Positions 33,093 to 41,443 of a stretch of 64,000 nt of DNA are shown one piece after another. Numbering within the stretch: the first letter of the stretch is position 1; each line of letters starts with the position of its first letter. The notes under the pieces were generated by a model, which saw only the letters and a list, made by a program, of their open reading frames with translations, did no database searches and was not told where the DNA came from. The DNA is from an uncultured Flavobacteriales bacterium (GTDB lineage Bacteria; Bacteroidota; Bacteroidia; Flavobacteriales; Crocinitomicaceae): NCBI GenBank assembly GCA_946480085.1, contig CAMLHZ010000005.1:62001-126000 (forward strand), in the 5' to 3' direction. Made by a program: the position numbers and the translations under genes.

Positions 33093-33941
33093 ATGGAATT
33101 CAGATCCACAGTTATTCGTGGACATTCCGGTCCAATTTACGCTTTAGCGACAGATCATCACTTTGTGTATAGCACCAGTTCCGACTGTTTTGTCACACGT
33201 TGGAATCTTAATACCGGAGAGCAGGACGGTTTTACCATAAAATTGGATACTCCGGCATACGTAATTCATTTGCATAATGGAATTCTATATCTGGGCTCTA
33301 CAAACGGAACAGTTCGTGCGATCAATATCGAAACAAAATTACTGATCTGGGAAAATAATCGTTTTGGAAACGCCATTTTCTCCCTTTGCTGGTCGGAAAC
33401 ACTGAGTTTATTGCTCGTTGGTGATTTAGAGGGAAACTTGTTTGGAATTGATATTAACGGAAAATCAACCTGGTATTTCCCGCTCAATTGTGGTAAAATC
33501 CGACTGATTGAAGAATTTGGTTCACATTTTTATGTTGGATCGCAAGATGGAAAATTGCGCTGCTTTCAATTGCCGTCGTTGAATGAATTGTGGTCAACAC
33601 AAGCGCACGAAGGAAGTATTTATTCGCTCTTAAAATTGGATTCTGGATTGGTTTCCAGCGGTTTTGATGGTAAGGTTTCATTCATCAATGATCAAGGCGC
33701 AGTAAGAAAAAAATTGCCTTTGCACTATCAGTCTATTTACGGTTTACAACGCTTCGAAGATGGGTTTGTGACCTGTTCCAAAGATAAATCCATGAAAATT
33801 TGGGATTCAAATTGGAATTGTTTGAAGAAATTGGAAGGACCTGGAATGCATACGAAGTCAGTAAACACGCTGAACGTCAGTGATTCACAAATTATTTCTG
33901 CTGGTGACGACAAAACAATAAGAATTTGGAATAAGATTTGA
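33093..33941 (+). CDS. WD40-repeat beta-propeller protein
   Basis: This encodes 282 residues in about seven WD40-like blades (repeated GH/DH...W patterns, for example RGHSGPIYALATDHHFVYST, DCFVTRWNL, KDKSMKIWDS, DDKTIRIWNK). There is no signal peptide, so it is probably a cytoplasmic scaffold. It lies 3 bases downstream of comA and shares its transcript. Its stop codon overlaps the -33 box of the next gene's promoter. Confidence 0.85.
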   Translation: MEFRSTVIRGHSGPIYALATDHHFVYSTSSDCFVTRWNLNTGEQDGFTIKLDTPAYVIHLHNGILYLGSTNGTVRAINIETKLLIWENNRFGNAIFSLCWSETLSLLLVGDLEGNLFGIDINGKSTWYFPLNCGKIRLIEEFGSHFYVGSQDGKLRCFQLPSLNELWSTQAHEGSIYSLLKLDSGLVSSGFDGKVSFINDQGAVRKKLPLHYQSIYGLQRFEDGFVTCSKDKSMKIWDSNWNCLKKLEGPGMHTKSVNTLNVSDSQIISAGDDKTIRIWNKI

Positions 33942-33968
33942 CATTGGCAACCCAACTTCTTATATTTG
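33937..33968 (+). promoter_or_regulatory. Promoter placed directly on the site-2 protease start codon
   Basis: TTTG (33937-33940), a 20-base spacer and TATATTTG (33961-33968) match the phylum's consensus. The expected transcription start (about 33974-33976) coincides with the ATG at 33975, implying a leaderless or nearly leaderless message. Confidence 0.5.
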
Positions 33969-33974
33969 GGTAGA

Positions 33975-34898
33975 ATGAATGATTCGTCTTTATATCAGCA
34001 AAAGCCTGTACTTCAGCAAGAAAAGAAATCGGGGAACTCAACGTTAATGACATTGTTTTCATTATTGTTGTTTATTCTCAGTTATGCACTTTTTGTTCAG
34101 CAGGATCTGGTTTTTATTTTCATCGTGGTTGGTGTTCTGTTTTTCCATGAACTCGGGCATTTTTCGTTCATGAAATTGTTCAAATACGAAAACGTAAGAA
34201 TGCTCTTTGTGCCGTTAATGGGCGCTTTTGTTCACGGAAAGAAGGAAAGGTACAATCAATGGGAGCAAGTACTGGTGATTCTTGCCGGACCAGTTCCCGG
34301 AATCATTTTGGGTTCCATTTTGTGGTATTACGGCTTTGCAGGGAAGAGTCCAATTCTTCAAACTTCTGCAACGATTCTTTTGGTATTGAATGTTATAAAC
34401 CTCTTACCAGTTCAACCTTTGGATGGCGGTAGATTACTACAAACCTTGTTTTTAACGAAATCGAGTTTATTGCCTGTAGCGTTCACCTTATTGTCGTCAC
34501 TTTCATTAATTGCCGTTGGTTATTATCTGGAATGGTACGTTTTGATGGGAGTTGGATTTTTTATGTCGTTTCAGGTTCGTAATCAATACCGATCGCATTT
34601 GATTCACAAAGCGCTGCGCGAGCAGAATGTGAACTATACAGGGACATACGATGAACTTTCCAATGGTGATTATCATTTCATAAAATTGGAAATGTTGGAG
34701 AATACTCCAGGTCTGAAAAAGTACCTCGATTTGTCTGATGATCCGGATGCCGACCAACTGATAGCGCAAGAGGTGAAATCTTTGTTGGATCCTTCAGTAA
34801 AACTGAATGTGGGGATTTTTTCCAAAATTGTGCTTTGTATTGTGTGGCTTGCGACGATTGGTTTTCCTGTTTATCTCTTGTTACAATCGAAATTTTAG
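33975..34898 (+). CDS. Site-2-protease-like membrane metalloprotease (M50)
   Basis: This encodes 307 residues from the ATG at 33975 (a TTG at 33966 is possible but less likely). There are six or so membrane helices. The zinc site HELGH (His58, Glu59, His62) and NLLPVQPLDGG with the third ligand Asp150 are intact. There is no PDZ domain. Members cut substrates inside the membrane, often to release anti-sigma factors or tethered regulators. A soluble segment (about 200-275) sits between the core and the last helix. No substrate gene is adjacent; the membrane LuxR protein and the ECF partner elsewhere in the window are conceivable targets. Confidence 0.85.
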   Translation: MNDSSLYQQKPVLQQEKKSGNSTLMTLFSLLLFILSYALFVQQDLVFIFIVVGVLFFHELGHFSFMKLFKYENVRMLFVPLMGAFVHGKKERYNQWEQVLVILAGPVPGIILGSILWYYGFAGKSPILQTSATILLVLNVINLLPVQPLDGGRLLQTLFLTKSSLLPVAFTLLSSLSLIAVGYYLEWYVLMGVGFFMSFQVRNQYRSHLIHKALREQNVNYTGTYDELSNGDYHFIKLEMLENTPGLKKYLDLSDDPDADQLIAQEVKSLLDPSVKLNVGIFSKIVLCIVWLATIGFPVYLLLQSKF

Positions 34899-34901
34899 GT
34901 T

Positions 34902-35459
34902 GTGAAACTGGAGATAGGTAAGAAGGTAGGTTTCCTGCATGAACGAGGCACAGCCGTAATTCTTGAGATTCGTGGAAAGAATGTGCTGGTGGAAGATTCC
35001 GATGGTTTTGAACGTGAACTTCCGGCAAATGCACTCATCAAATTGCACAAACCTGCTGAGGTGAAGATTCCAGAATTGAGGAGTTCAGCTGAAGCAAATG
35101 AAAAACTGAAAGGTGTTATTCCAACCCGAAAAGAGAAAAAAGCAGCAATATCAAAGCAACATCTCGGATTGATAGAATGGGAGATCGATCTTCACATTGA
35201 AGAATTGGTAGATTCTATTTCAGGTTACAGCAATACAGAAATTGTTTTGAAACAATTACAAGCTTTCAAAAACAAATTTCAAAACGCCAAGAATCAACGT
35301 GTGAATAAGTTAGTTGTTATTCATGGAGTGGGTGAAGGCGTTCTTCGAAACGAGATTAGAACCTTTCTACAAAAACAAACCGGAATTGAATTCGAAGATG
35401 CGGATTTCCGGAAGTACGGAAAAGGCGCAACGTTGGTGATTTTTCATCCGAATTGGTGA
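34902..35459 (+). CDS. Smr-domain protein with N-terminal DUF2027-like barrel
   Basis: This encodes 185 residues from a GTG start 4 bases after the protease stop. The N-terminus (about 1-45, KLEIGKKVGFLHERGTAVIL) is a small beta barrel like DUF2027. The C-terminal Smr domain (about 105-185) has EIDLHIEEL, VIHGVGEGVLR and FRKYGKGATLVIF, including the DLH and HGxG residues linked to nuclease activity in the family. It may nick or bind branched nucleic acid or act in ribosome rescue. The role of this Bacteroidota form is not established. Confidence 0.8.
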   Translation: MKLEIGKKVGFLHERGTAVILEIRGKNVLVEDSDGFERELPANALIKLHKPAEVKIPELRSSAEANEKLKGVIPTRKEKKAAISKQHLGLIEWEIDLHIEELVDSISGYSNTEIVLKQLQAFKNKFQNAKNQRVNKLVVIHGVGEGVLRNEIRTFLQKQTGIEFEDADFRKYGKGATLVIFHPNW

Positions 35460-35475
35460 CTTCGACTGCGCTCAG
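35460..35475. repeat. Fragment of a dispersed TTCGACTGCGCTCAG element
   Basis: CTTCGACTGCGCTCAG directly follows the Smr stop codon. This sequence type is common as an interspersed intergenic element in many bacterial genomes, and a related palindrome is found inside the dikinase gene at 26558-26579. Seen by pattern recognition only. Confidence 0.4.
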
Positions 35476-35601
35476 CCACCAATCTGCCTCCTGCTTATTG
35501 GGTAAACAGGTGATTCGATTACAATGGAGAATATTTAAACTGAAGCCAAGCATTGACAACGCAACGGTCAGAGTTGATTGCTGTTTATGGTTTTCGATTA
35601 T

Positions 35602-36465
35602 TTACAGTTTAACAATACTTTTTTTAATTGAACCGTACTTAAATATAAATTGACCAAAGTAAACGCCATTTTCAAGTTTGCTAACATCTAGATTGTTGCC
35701 AATCAGGCTGTATAATTCTGAAGCTACCTCTTTTCCATCCGAGGAGAATATTAGAACTCTTTCGGGAGATTTATTCAATTTAACAAGTCCATTATTTGGG
35801 TTCGGAAAAATCGTAAAAGTTAAATTCTCATCTGATTTTGGGGTACTCAAAACACAAGCTGGATTTTGCGGTGTTCCGATTACTATATTGTTTTCAATTA
35901 AAAAACAATCTACATTCCAACTCCATTCCCAGCCCGAATAACTGATAAAACCGACACCCGCAACGTACGTTCCCCAAATTGTCTGAGATTGATTCACGTC
36001 TAAAGCTTCAAGGTGAATTCTTTTTCGATAGCTTCCTAAGACCGATATAGAATCAATATCAGTTACTACGAAAGTTGTATCAGCTCCCCAATAAGGTACA
36101 AGTGTTGTGTTAGTTGTGTCGCCAATTTGCACGTGTTGATTGAAAGAAATATCTGTTTCAGTATTGGCTATTGTGCTGAAGAAATATGCTTTTTCTAATG
36201 CCACATCTTGTCTAACACCTCCAACAAAGTTTAAATTAGGTCCAACTTTATTGTAAACCTTGGTGTATGTTAAAGAATTAATAACAGTATCGCCGCCCCA
36301 CATTGTGGTTTTGTATGTGTAAATCGGACCAATCGTACCACCAACAATGTGCTCTGAATGCCAAGTCGCTCCCCAACCTTGTGGTAATGGATGATAGATA
36401 TTGGTTTGAGTTGAACCGAAATATGAATTAATTAGTGCAAGAAAAAGGATGGTAAGATTTTTCAT
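35602..36465 (-). CDS. Secreted hypothetical protein with T9SS type A sorting domain
   Basis: This encodes 287 residues. The signal peptide is at about 1-18. The central part (about 20-210) is a beta-rich domain of unknown type. The last 70 residues (FTIFPNPNNGLVKL ... SIKKSIVKL) are a type A T9SS sorting domain with the NPN turn and a basic end, so it should be exported to the surface or medium. It faces the Smr gene convergently; no terminator hairpin is evident between them. Confidence 0.75.
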   Translation of the reverse strand: MKNLTILFLALINSYFGSTQTNIYHPLPQGWGATWHSEHIVGGTIGPIYTYKTTMWGGDTVINSLTYTKVYNKVGPNLNFVGGVRQDVALEKAYFFSTIANTETDISFNQHVQIGDTTNTTLVPYWGADTTFVVTDIDSISVLGSYRKRIHLEALDVNQSQTIWGTYVAGVGFISYSGWEWSWNVDCFLIENNIVIGTPQNPACVLSTPKSDENLTFTIFPNPNNGLVKLNKSPERVLIFSSDGKEVASELYSLIGNNLDVSKLENGVYFGQFIFKYGSIKKSIVKL

Positions 36466-36608
36466 TGTTGTAGTTTTTAACTTTAACGTATGAAAAGTAC
36501 AGGTTTAATTGATCAATTCAAAATGATCAATCACCGTTGTAGGCATATCGTTTTTTCTGTTCATCCCAAATTCTTTGAATTCCGTTCCGTCTTGGACCAC
36601 TTCACATT

Positions 36609-36884
36609 CTACTGAGTTGTATCAGCATCAGCTCCGTAGATCTTTTTATGACAATTCGTACAGATGTTTACGGTTAATTCATGTCGGTCCGATTCCACTT
36701 TTGGATTATGACAATAGTTGCAATTGATCTGATTTTTAGCGTGTATCTCATGTGGGAAATCAACAGGGCGTTTCGGCTGGTAGGCTTCAATTCCGCTGAT
36801 GTCTTTTAGGGTGTTGACGGGTTTCGATTTGCCGCTGTTACACGATATGAGCATGAGCAGTAGTGCAATCGTAGGGAATTTCAT
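36609..36884 (-). CDS. Small diheme cytochrome c-type lipoprotein
   Basis: This encodes 91 residues. The signal peptide ends in the lipobox LISC (Cys at about residue 15). Two CxxCH heme-binding motifs are present, CNYCH (about 56-60) and CTNCH (about 75-79), with candidate distal ligands in the preceding FPHEIHAKN. The layout (FxHxxH ... CxxCH ... CxxCH) resembles the N-terminal part of multiheme subunits such as ActA of alternative complex III, but only two hemes are present. It is probably an electron carrier tethered in the periplasm. No oxidase or ACIII genes are adjacent. Confidence 0.75.
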   Translation of the reverse strand: MKFPTIALLLMLISCNSGKSKPVNTLKDISGIEAYQPKRPVDFPHEIHAKNQINCNYCHNPKVESDRHELTVNICTNCHKKIYGADADTTQ

Positions 36885-36923
36885 AACTCTGGGTGGTTTT
36901 ATTCTATTCGTGCAGTAGTACGT

Positions 36924-37418
36924 TCAAGAGAGTTTTTCATCTAGAATTGACCTAATCCAGTTCAGTTCCGCGGAATCTCTTAGTAATCTCTTCTGAATAA
37001 CGTGGCAATTTTTATCTAGAAAAAGGTAGATGAATTTCTTGGTTTCTCGATAGCCATTAAATTCATCCCAAAGTATTGTTCTATTGGTGCTAATCGTTGA
37101 TGTCTCAAGACCTAGATAGTTGAATTTGTAACTGATGCCTTTGAAAATGTTAGGTTTAAGTTTGTAAATTAGGATTACAGCTATTGACGGTAATCCTGCA
37201 AAAAAAGCTATAAAAAATAACGGGGCCGAAACAAAACCCATTACCAACTCAAAACCATCTTTCGTTTTATCGATATTAAGAATCTCAGAAAGAATACTGA
37301 GGGACACTACAATCAGAAATATTCCTCTGATTATTTTCATTCGTGACATCAGGAAGAACAAAACCTCCAGTGATTCTAAAAGCGTTAAGTTTTGATTTAC
37401 TTGTACTTCATCTCGCAT
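36924..37418 (-). CDS. Hypothetical membrane protein
   Basis: This encodes 164 residues with two or three membrane segments (about 30-48 and 58-90) and a C-terminal soluble part shaped like a PH or YcxB-type beta domain (TNRTILWDEFNGYRETKKFIYLF). The similarity is loose. The role is unknown. It is on the same strand as the diheme lipoprotein, 39 bases upstream of it. Confidence 0.55.
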   Translation of the reverse strand: MRDEVQVNQNLTLLESLEVLFFLMSRMKIIRGIFLIVVSLSILSEILNIDKTKDGFELVMGFVSAPLFFIAFFAGLPSIAVILIYKLKPNIFKGISYKFNYLGLETSTISTNRTILWDEFNGYRETKKFIYLFLDKNCHVIQKRLLRDSAELNWIRSILDEKLS

Positions 37419-37511
37419 ATAAAGTCATTTATAATTCCACAATTTTACCAAAACCGAGGGTTTTGGAAATTCAAATGCGCAATCATTTTTCGATAGCTGG
37501 GTCATCTAATC

Positions 37512-38039
37512 TTACGGGATCTGGAATATCTCTTTCACCATTATATAATCATCCATCACATATCCATTCCCTATATCTAACACTTCTTCTTCCGCAACTT
37601 CAAATCCCAAGTGCCGATAAAAACTTACCGCTTTATTGGCTTTATTCACGTTCAAATGAAGCAGAGTAGAGCCGTTTGCTTTTGCTTCATTAATGATGGC
37701 ATTGAACAATGCTTTCCCTGCGCCAGTTCCTTGCGTTGAAGGCAAAACGTAAAGTTTGTGAATACGTGTAATTGCCTGGTTTTTATAATTGTGTTCTATT
37801 CCTGCAAATCCTACAACGGATCCTGAGTTTAACGAAGGGTCATTGTTCATTTCCAGAACCAAAAAATCCTGCTTTTCGTCTGAAATGGCTGCTTCGATCT
37901 TTTCTTTGGAATACATCCAGTTGAGCATGTAGGTGATTTGCTCAGGACCAATGATTTCAGCATAAGTTGCTGGCCATGTTAAATCAGCAATTTCTCTAAT
38001 TCGCGAGATATCGGCTAATGTAGCTTTCCTGATGTTCAT
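37512..38039 (-). CDS. GNAT-family N-acetyltransferase
   Basis: This encodes 175 residues from the ATG whose complement lies at 38037-38039; the longer upstream frame overlaps the next gene and is rejected. It starts with NIRKATLADISRIREIADLTW. The acetyl-CoA loop LYVLPSTQGTGAGKALFNAI and the LHLNVNKANKAVSFYRHLGF motif are typical of RimI-like enzymes. The substrate is unknown. It begins 1 base after the stop of the helical-repeat gene, so both share a transcript. Confidence 0.85.
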   Translation of the reverse strand: MNIRKATLADISRIREIADLTWPATYAEIIGPEQITYMLNWMYSKEKIEAAISDEKQDFLVLEMNNDPSLNSGSVVGFAGIEHNYKNQAITRIHKLYVLPSTQGTGAGKALFNAIINEAKANGSTLLHLNVNKANKAVSFYRHLGFEVAEEEVLDIGNGYVMDDYIMVKEIFQIP

Positions 38040-38040
38040 T

Positions 38041-38538
38041 TTACACGTCTTTTCCGAAGGAATGAATGTCGTTGTGATTGAACTCAATTTCGTCTTTGAG
38101 CTTCTTGATTGTTCTTGTCAGCAGGAAAATCATTTCTGTACTGTTTTTCTTCAGCCATTCGAAACTTTCCATTTCGTCGTCTACGGCAGCAGCAATATGA
38201 TGCAGTAATTCAAATCCATGAACTTTCAACCAGTGCAATGCGCTTTCGTTTCCTTCAGCAGCGTTGACCATTGCCATTAAATGCGGATAACCGTTTTTCA
38301 TCAACCAATCCCGGGCTTCTTGTTTCAGTCGAAGAGCTTGATTGGTATGGTACAATTCTTCAAAACCGTTGTTCAGCAACCATAGATCGAAATCTACTTC
38401 GCCCTCCAATGCTTTCACCCAAGCCATCATGATCTTTGGATCGTAGTTCAGGTTCATGAATTCTACCTTCGCCTTTCCTGAGACTACTTTCTTGGACTTG
38501 TTATCGTCTTTCCCGAATAATTTTGAAAACCAACTCAT
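38041..38538 (-). CDS. Hypothetical protein with helical internal repeats
   Basis: This encodes 165 soluble residues. Two or three near-repeats of about 33 residues are visible, each with a W-L pair and a following hydrophobic helix (DLWLLNNGFEELYHTNQAL, DWLMKNGYPHLMAMVNAAEG, HWLKVHGFELLHHIAAAVDD). Repeats of this kind may form an alpha-solenoid. No family is named. It lies between the GNAT gene and the nucleoside-recognition membrane protein. Confidence 0.6.
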   Translation of the reverse strand: MSWFSKLFGKDDNKSKKVVSGKAKVEFMNLNYDPKIMMAWVKALEGEVDFDLWLLNNGFEELYHTNQALRLKQEARDWLMKNGYPHLMAMVNAAEGNESALHWLKVHGFELLHHIAAAVDDEMESFEWLKKNSTEMIFLLTRTIKKLKDEIEFNHNDIHSFGKDV

Positions 38539-38543
38539 TTCTT

Positions 38544-39788
38544 CTAGTTAATGTTGTAGAACAAATAGGAAACAATAATTGCGATTATTATTCCAATAAC
38601 ATCTACTAATAATCCAACTCCAGCCGCATAACGGGTATGTTTTATTTTCACGGATCCAAAATAAACTGCCAGAATGTAGAAAGTAGTTTCCGTTCCTCCT
38701 TGCATGGTTGCACCCATTTTTCCAACGAATGAATCAGGACCAAAAGTTTTGTTTTCCAAAATGGATTGAAGCATTGCTCTTCCACCTGAACCACTAAAAG
38801 GTTTGATTAATCCAACTGGAAGTGCATCAACAAATTCAGTATGAACTAATCCAATCCAAATGCAGGTTTCTCTGATTCCAAATAGTAATGAATCCAAACA
38901 TCCTGATGCGCGGAATAACCCAATTGCACACAAAATGGCTACCACGTAGGGAACGATGGTTATCGCAACTTGAAAACCTTCTTTGGCTCCTTCAATGAAT
39001 TCATCATAAACCACAACCTTTTTAGCCATTGCTAAAATAAGGAAGAACATAATGAAGAGCAGTAGAATTCCATTCCCCATTATACTGGAAATGGTAGAAG
39101 TATATTCCGGGAAATAAATGGAAATGGCGAGCAAACCTCCAACAAAACTTAGTCCGATAGCAAAATAGAGTAAAACGATTGGATCCAAAAGATTAATTCG
39201 TTGTTTAATAGCCACAATGACCATTGCACAAAATGCAGAAAGGAATGTCGTAATCAATATTGGAATAAAAACTTCAGTTGGGTTCGAAGAATTGAACTTT
39301 GAAAGCATGGCTAGCACACTGACAGGAATGATTGTTAATCCTGCTGTATTAAGCGCCAGAAACATGATTTGTGCGTTAGATGCAGTTTCTTTGTTCGGGT
39401 TGAGCTCCTGCATTTCCTTCATGGCTTTTAAACCCAGCGGAGTAGCAGAATTGTCTAATCCGAGCATGTTTGCGGAAAAGTTCATCATAATAGATCCAAT
39501 AGCAGGATGGTCTTTTGGTATTTCTGGGAAAATACGAGCGGTGAACGGTGAAATTACTTTCGCTAGTAATTGTACAGCTCCACCTTTCTCACCAATTCTC
39601 ATGAACCCAAGCCAAAAACACAAAGCCCCTGTAAGTCCGATAGAAATCTCAAACGCAGATTTTGCTGATTCGAACAAGGCCATTGACATGTCTTCATAAA
39701 TGTCCAGATCTTGCCAAAATATGAGTTTACATGTGGCAACAATGAAAGATATCAGGAAGAATCCTATCCAAATGCGATTAAATAACAT
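38544..39788 (-). CDS. Fused SpmA/SpmB-type nucleoside-recognition (Gate domain) membrane protein
   Basis: This encodes 414 residues with about ten membrane helices. The N-terminal half contains the SpmA pattern (KSAFEISIGLTGALCFWLGF, GSIMMNFSANMLGLDNSATP) and the C-terminal half the SpmB pattern (PYVVAILCAIGLFRASGCLD, PVGLIKPFSGSGGRAM, GATMQGGTETTFYILAVYFG). In spore formers these are two proteins; here they are fused. The family may transport a small solute, and the physiological role in non-sporulating bacteria is unclear. Confidence 0.85.
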   Translation of the reverse strand: MLFNRIWIGFFLISFIVATCKLIFWQDLDIYEDMSMALFESAKSAFEISIGLTGALCFWLGFMRIGEKGGAVQLLAKVISPFTARIFPEIPKDHPAIGSIMMNFSANMLGLDNSATPLGLKAMKEMQELNPNKETASNAQIMFLALNTAGLTIIPVSVLAMLSKFNSSNPTEVFIPILITTFLSAFCAMVIVAIKQRINLLDPIVLLYFAIGLSFVGGLLAISIYFPEYTSTISSIMGNGILLLFIMFFLILAMAKKVVVYDEFIEGAKEGFQVAITIVPYVVAILCAIGLFRASGCLDSLLFGIRETCIWIGLVHTEFVDALPVGLIKPFSGSGGRAMLQSILENKTFGPDSFVGKMGATMQGGTETTFYILAVYFGSVKIKHTRYAAGVGLLVDVIGIIIAIIVSYLFYNIN

Positions 39789-39807
39789 AAATCAAAAGTC
39801 GGAATAA

Positions 39808-39886
39808 TTACCACGAAAAATCCTGTTTCCTTTTACAGATATTCACAAAGTTTTCAATACGAATGTGGTATTGCGGTTTTCCGGAT
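39808..39886 (-). pseudogene. Duplicated 3' tail of the adjacent glutamine amidotransferase gene
   Basis: The minus strand reads IENFVNICKRKQDFSW and a stop at 39808-39810. This is nearly the same as IENFVNICKGKDNFSW and the stop at the end of the amidotransferase gene at 40096. Similarity extends back to a shared SG pair, about 25 codons. No upstream gene part is joined to it, and the 49-bp repeat separates it from the intact gene. Confidence 0.7.
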
Positions 39887-39899
39887 ATGTTGTGGATAT

Positions 39900-40080
39900 G
39901 CAATCCGTCAGACGGTTGTTCTATTCTTCGGACGGGATTGGGCAGTCTGCAATCCACCAGACGGTTGTTTGATTCTTGGGACAGGATTGGGCAGTCCGCA
40001 ATCCACCAGACGGCTGTTCGATTCTTCAGACCGGATTTACAGTTTGCAATCCACCAGACGAAAGTTCAATTCGTCCGCTG
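39900..40080. repeat. Tandem repeat, 49-bp unit, about 3.7 copies
   Basis: Units begin at 39900, 39949, 39998 and 40046 with GCAATCC(A/G)(C/T)CAGACG and contain GATT(G)GGCAGTC. The third unit is one base shorter and the last is partial. Copies differ at a few positions. The tract lies between the pseudo-tail and the intact amidotransferase gene. An open frame across it is a product of the repeat and is not taken as a gene. Confidence 0.85.
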
Positions 40081-40095
40081 AGCTAAATCACCTCG

Positions 40096-40671
40096 CTACC
40101 ACGAGAAATTGTCTTTCCCTTTACATATATTCACAAAGTTCTCAATAAGAACAAGTCCGTTGTTTCCTGAAACTTCTGGATGGAACTGTACGCCGTAAAG
40201 GGGCTTGCTTTCGTGCATCATAGCTTCATTAATGCATGCATCTGAAACACCAACATGAATAAAATGATGTGGAATGGAAACGCTCTCGCAATGATCTTCC
40301 ATGAATTCAACTTCATTAGGAAGTCTATCAAACAATGGACATTCAGCGATAATTTCAATGGTTTGCAAGTGTCGATCTTCTTTTTGACGATTCGCTAATG
40401 AATCGTAAGTTAAAGCTAACATTTGGTGGCCAAAGCAAATTCCCAATACAGGTTTTTCAGTGGTTTTCAGCCATGTAAACTTTTCCAAATAAGGATCTGG
40501 ATCTTTTTCTGTAATCAGGATTGGTGCTCCTGAAATGATGAATCCGTCTGCATCTTCATATTTTGAATACTCGAAATCGGCCAGATGAACAATCTTGGAA
40601 TAGTGAAACTCCTCAACCATTTCCAGGATGTGAGGCGTTTTTGTACTTCCACAGTTGATAATAACAATCAT
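40096..40671 (-). CDS. Class I glutamine amidotransferase
   Basis: This encodes 191 residues of the GMP-synthase-like amidotransferase fold. The nucleophile elbow is GICFGHQ (Cys at about residue 99), and the FHPEVSG pair gives the catalytic His and Glu. It could supply ammonia to a synthase or hydrolyse a gamma-glutamyl compound; there is no synthase domain. Its start overlaps the stop of the TsaC-like gene (ATGA-type, 4 bases), so they are coupled. Its 3' end is duplicated at 39808. Confidence 0.8.
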   Translation of the reverse strand: MIVIINCGSTKTPHILEMVEEFHYSKIVHLADFEYSKYEDADGFIISGAPILITEKDPDPYLEKFTWLKTTEKPVLGICFGHQMLALTYDSLANRQKEDRHLQTIEIIAECPLFDRLPNEVEFMEDHCESVSIPHHFIHVGVSDACINEAMMHESKPLYGVQFHPEVSGNNGLVLIENFVNICKGKDNFSW

Positions 40672-41285
40672 AGTTCAATCGGTCCAATTCCTTGACGAAG
40701 AATTTCAATATTTCCATCCACACAACTTACAATAGTTGATGCTTCCAGATTTCCTTGTCCACCGTCAATAATAACCGCTACTTCATCATCATAGCGTTCG
40801 TAAATGGCCGCAGGATCAACAAAGTAATCGGTAATTTCGTCTTCGTTATCATGTAAAGAGGTTACAGCTAGTGGATTTCCTAAAGCGTTTACAAGTGTTG
40901 TTACAATCACATTATCCGGAATACGAATACCAATTTCCTTTTTGCTCGAATCAAACAACTTCGAAACATCGTGTGATGCGTCCAAAATGAAAGTATATGG
41001 TCCTGGCAAATGGTAATTCAACAAACGGAACGTTGCTTTATCCAACTGACGAACGTATTCCGAAACTTGTGACATATCGTCACACATAATGGAAATATTG
41101 GTTTTGGAAAGCTTCGAATTCTTCCATTTCGCCAATTCGTTCAGTGCTTTCTTGTTTTTCAAGTCGCAAGCCACTGCGTAAACGGAGTCGGTTGGAATGA
41201 TGACCAATTCCCCCTTTTTTAGTTCGCTTACAATTTGGTCGATCAAACGACTGTCAATGTTATATGGATTTATTTCGATGAACAT
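40668..41285 (-). CDS. Sua5/YciO/YrdC-family threonylcarbamoyl-AMP synthase
   Basis: This encodes 205 residues. Family features include LKKGELVIIPTDSVYAVACDL near the start, SIMCDDMSQVSEYVR, PGPYTFIL and VIIDGGQGNLEASTIVSC. TsaC/Sua5 makes threonylcarbamoyl-AMP for the t6A modification of tRNA at position 37; YciO-type paralogues are less defined, and this short form without a C-terminal Sua5 domain could be either. It is followed by and coupled to the glutamine amidotransferase, a pairing with no obvious link to t6A. Confidence 0.8.
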   Translation of the reverse strand: MFIEINPYNIDSRLIDQIVSELKKGELVIIPTDSVYAVACDLKNKKALNELAKWKNSKLSKTNISIMCDDMSQVSEYVRQLDKATFRLLNYHLPGPYTFILDASHDVSKLFDSSKKEIGIRIPDNVIVTTLVNALGNPLAVTSLHDNEDEITDYFVDPAAIYERYDDEVAVIIDGGQGNLEASTIVSCVDGNIEILRQGIGPIEL

Positions 41286-41443
41286 AACGTAAAATTACTA
41301 ATTACAAATTAACGATTACAAATGACACTGCAATTACAAATTGCTAATGACGAATTGCAAATTTGCCATCCTCTTAGCATTACACGAAAGATGCAATGAA
41401 GAAACCTACTCTCCATTTGTAATTAGTAACTGGTAATTAGTAC
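41286..41443. repeat. Intergenic string of AATTACAAATT-type words
   Basis: The spacer repeats ACTAATTACAAATT, GCAATTACAAATTGCTAATG, GACGAATTGCAAATT and TTTGTAATTAGTAACTGGTA on alternating strands, the same word family as 864-945 and 2454-2505. No gene is seen. Confidence 0.5.

Noticed and set aside
38544..39788. Sporulation function for the SpmA/SpmB fusion
   Set aside because: The families are widespread in non-sporulating bacteria, and nothing else related to sporulation is in the window.
39863..40081. Open frame of 72 codons over the 49-bp tandem repeat
   Set aside because: It arises from the repeat itself, has repeated CNPSDG/AIHQT words, no upstream signals, and lies over the repeat beside a pseudo-tail.
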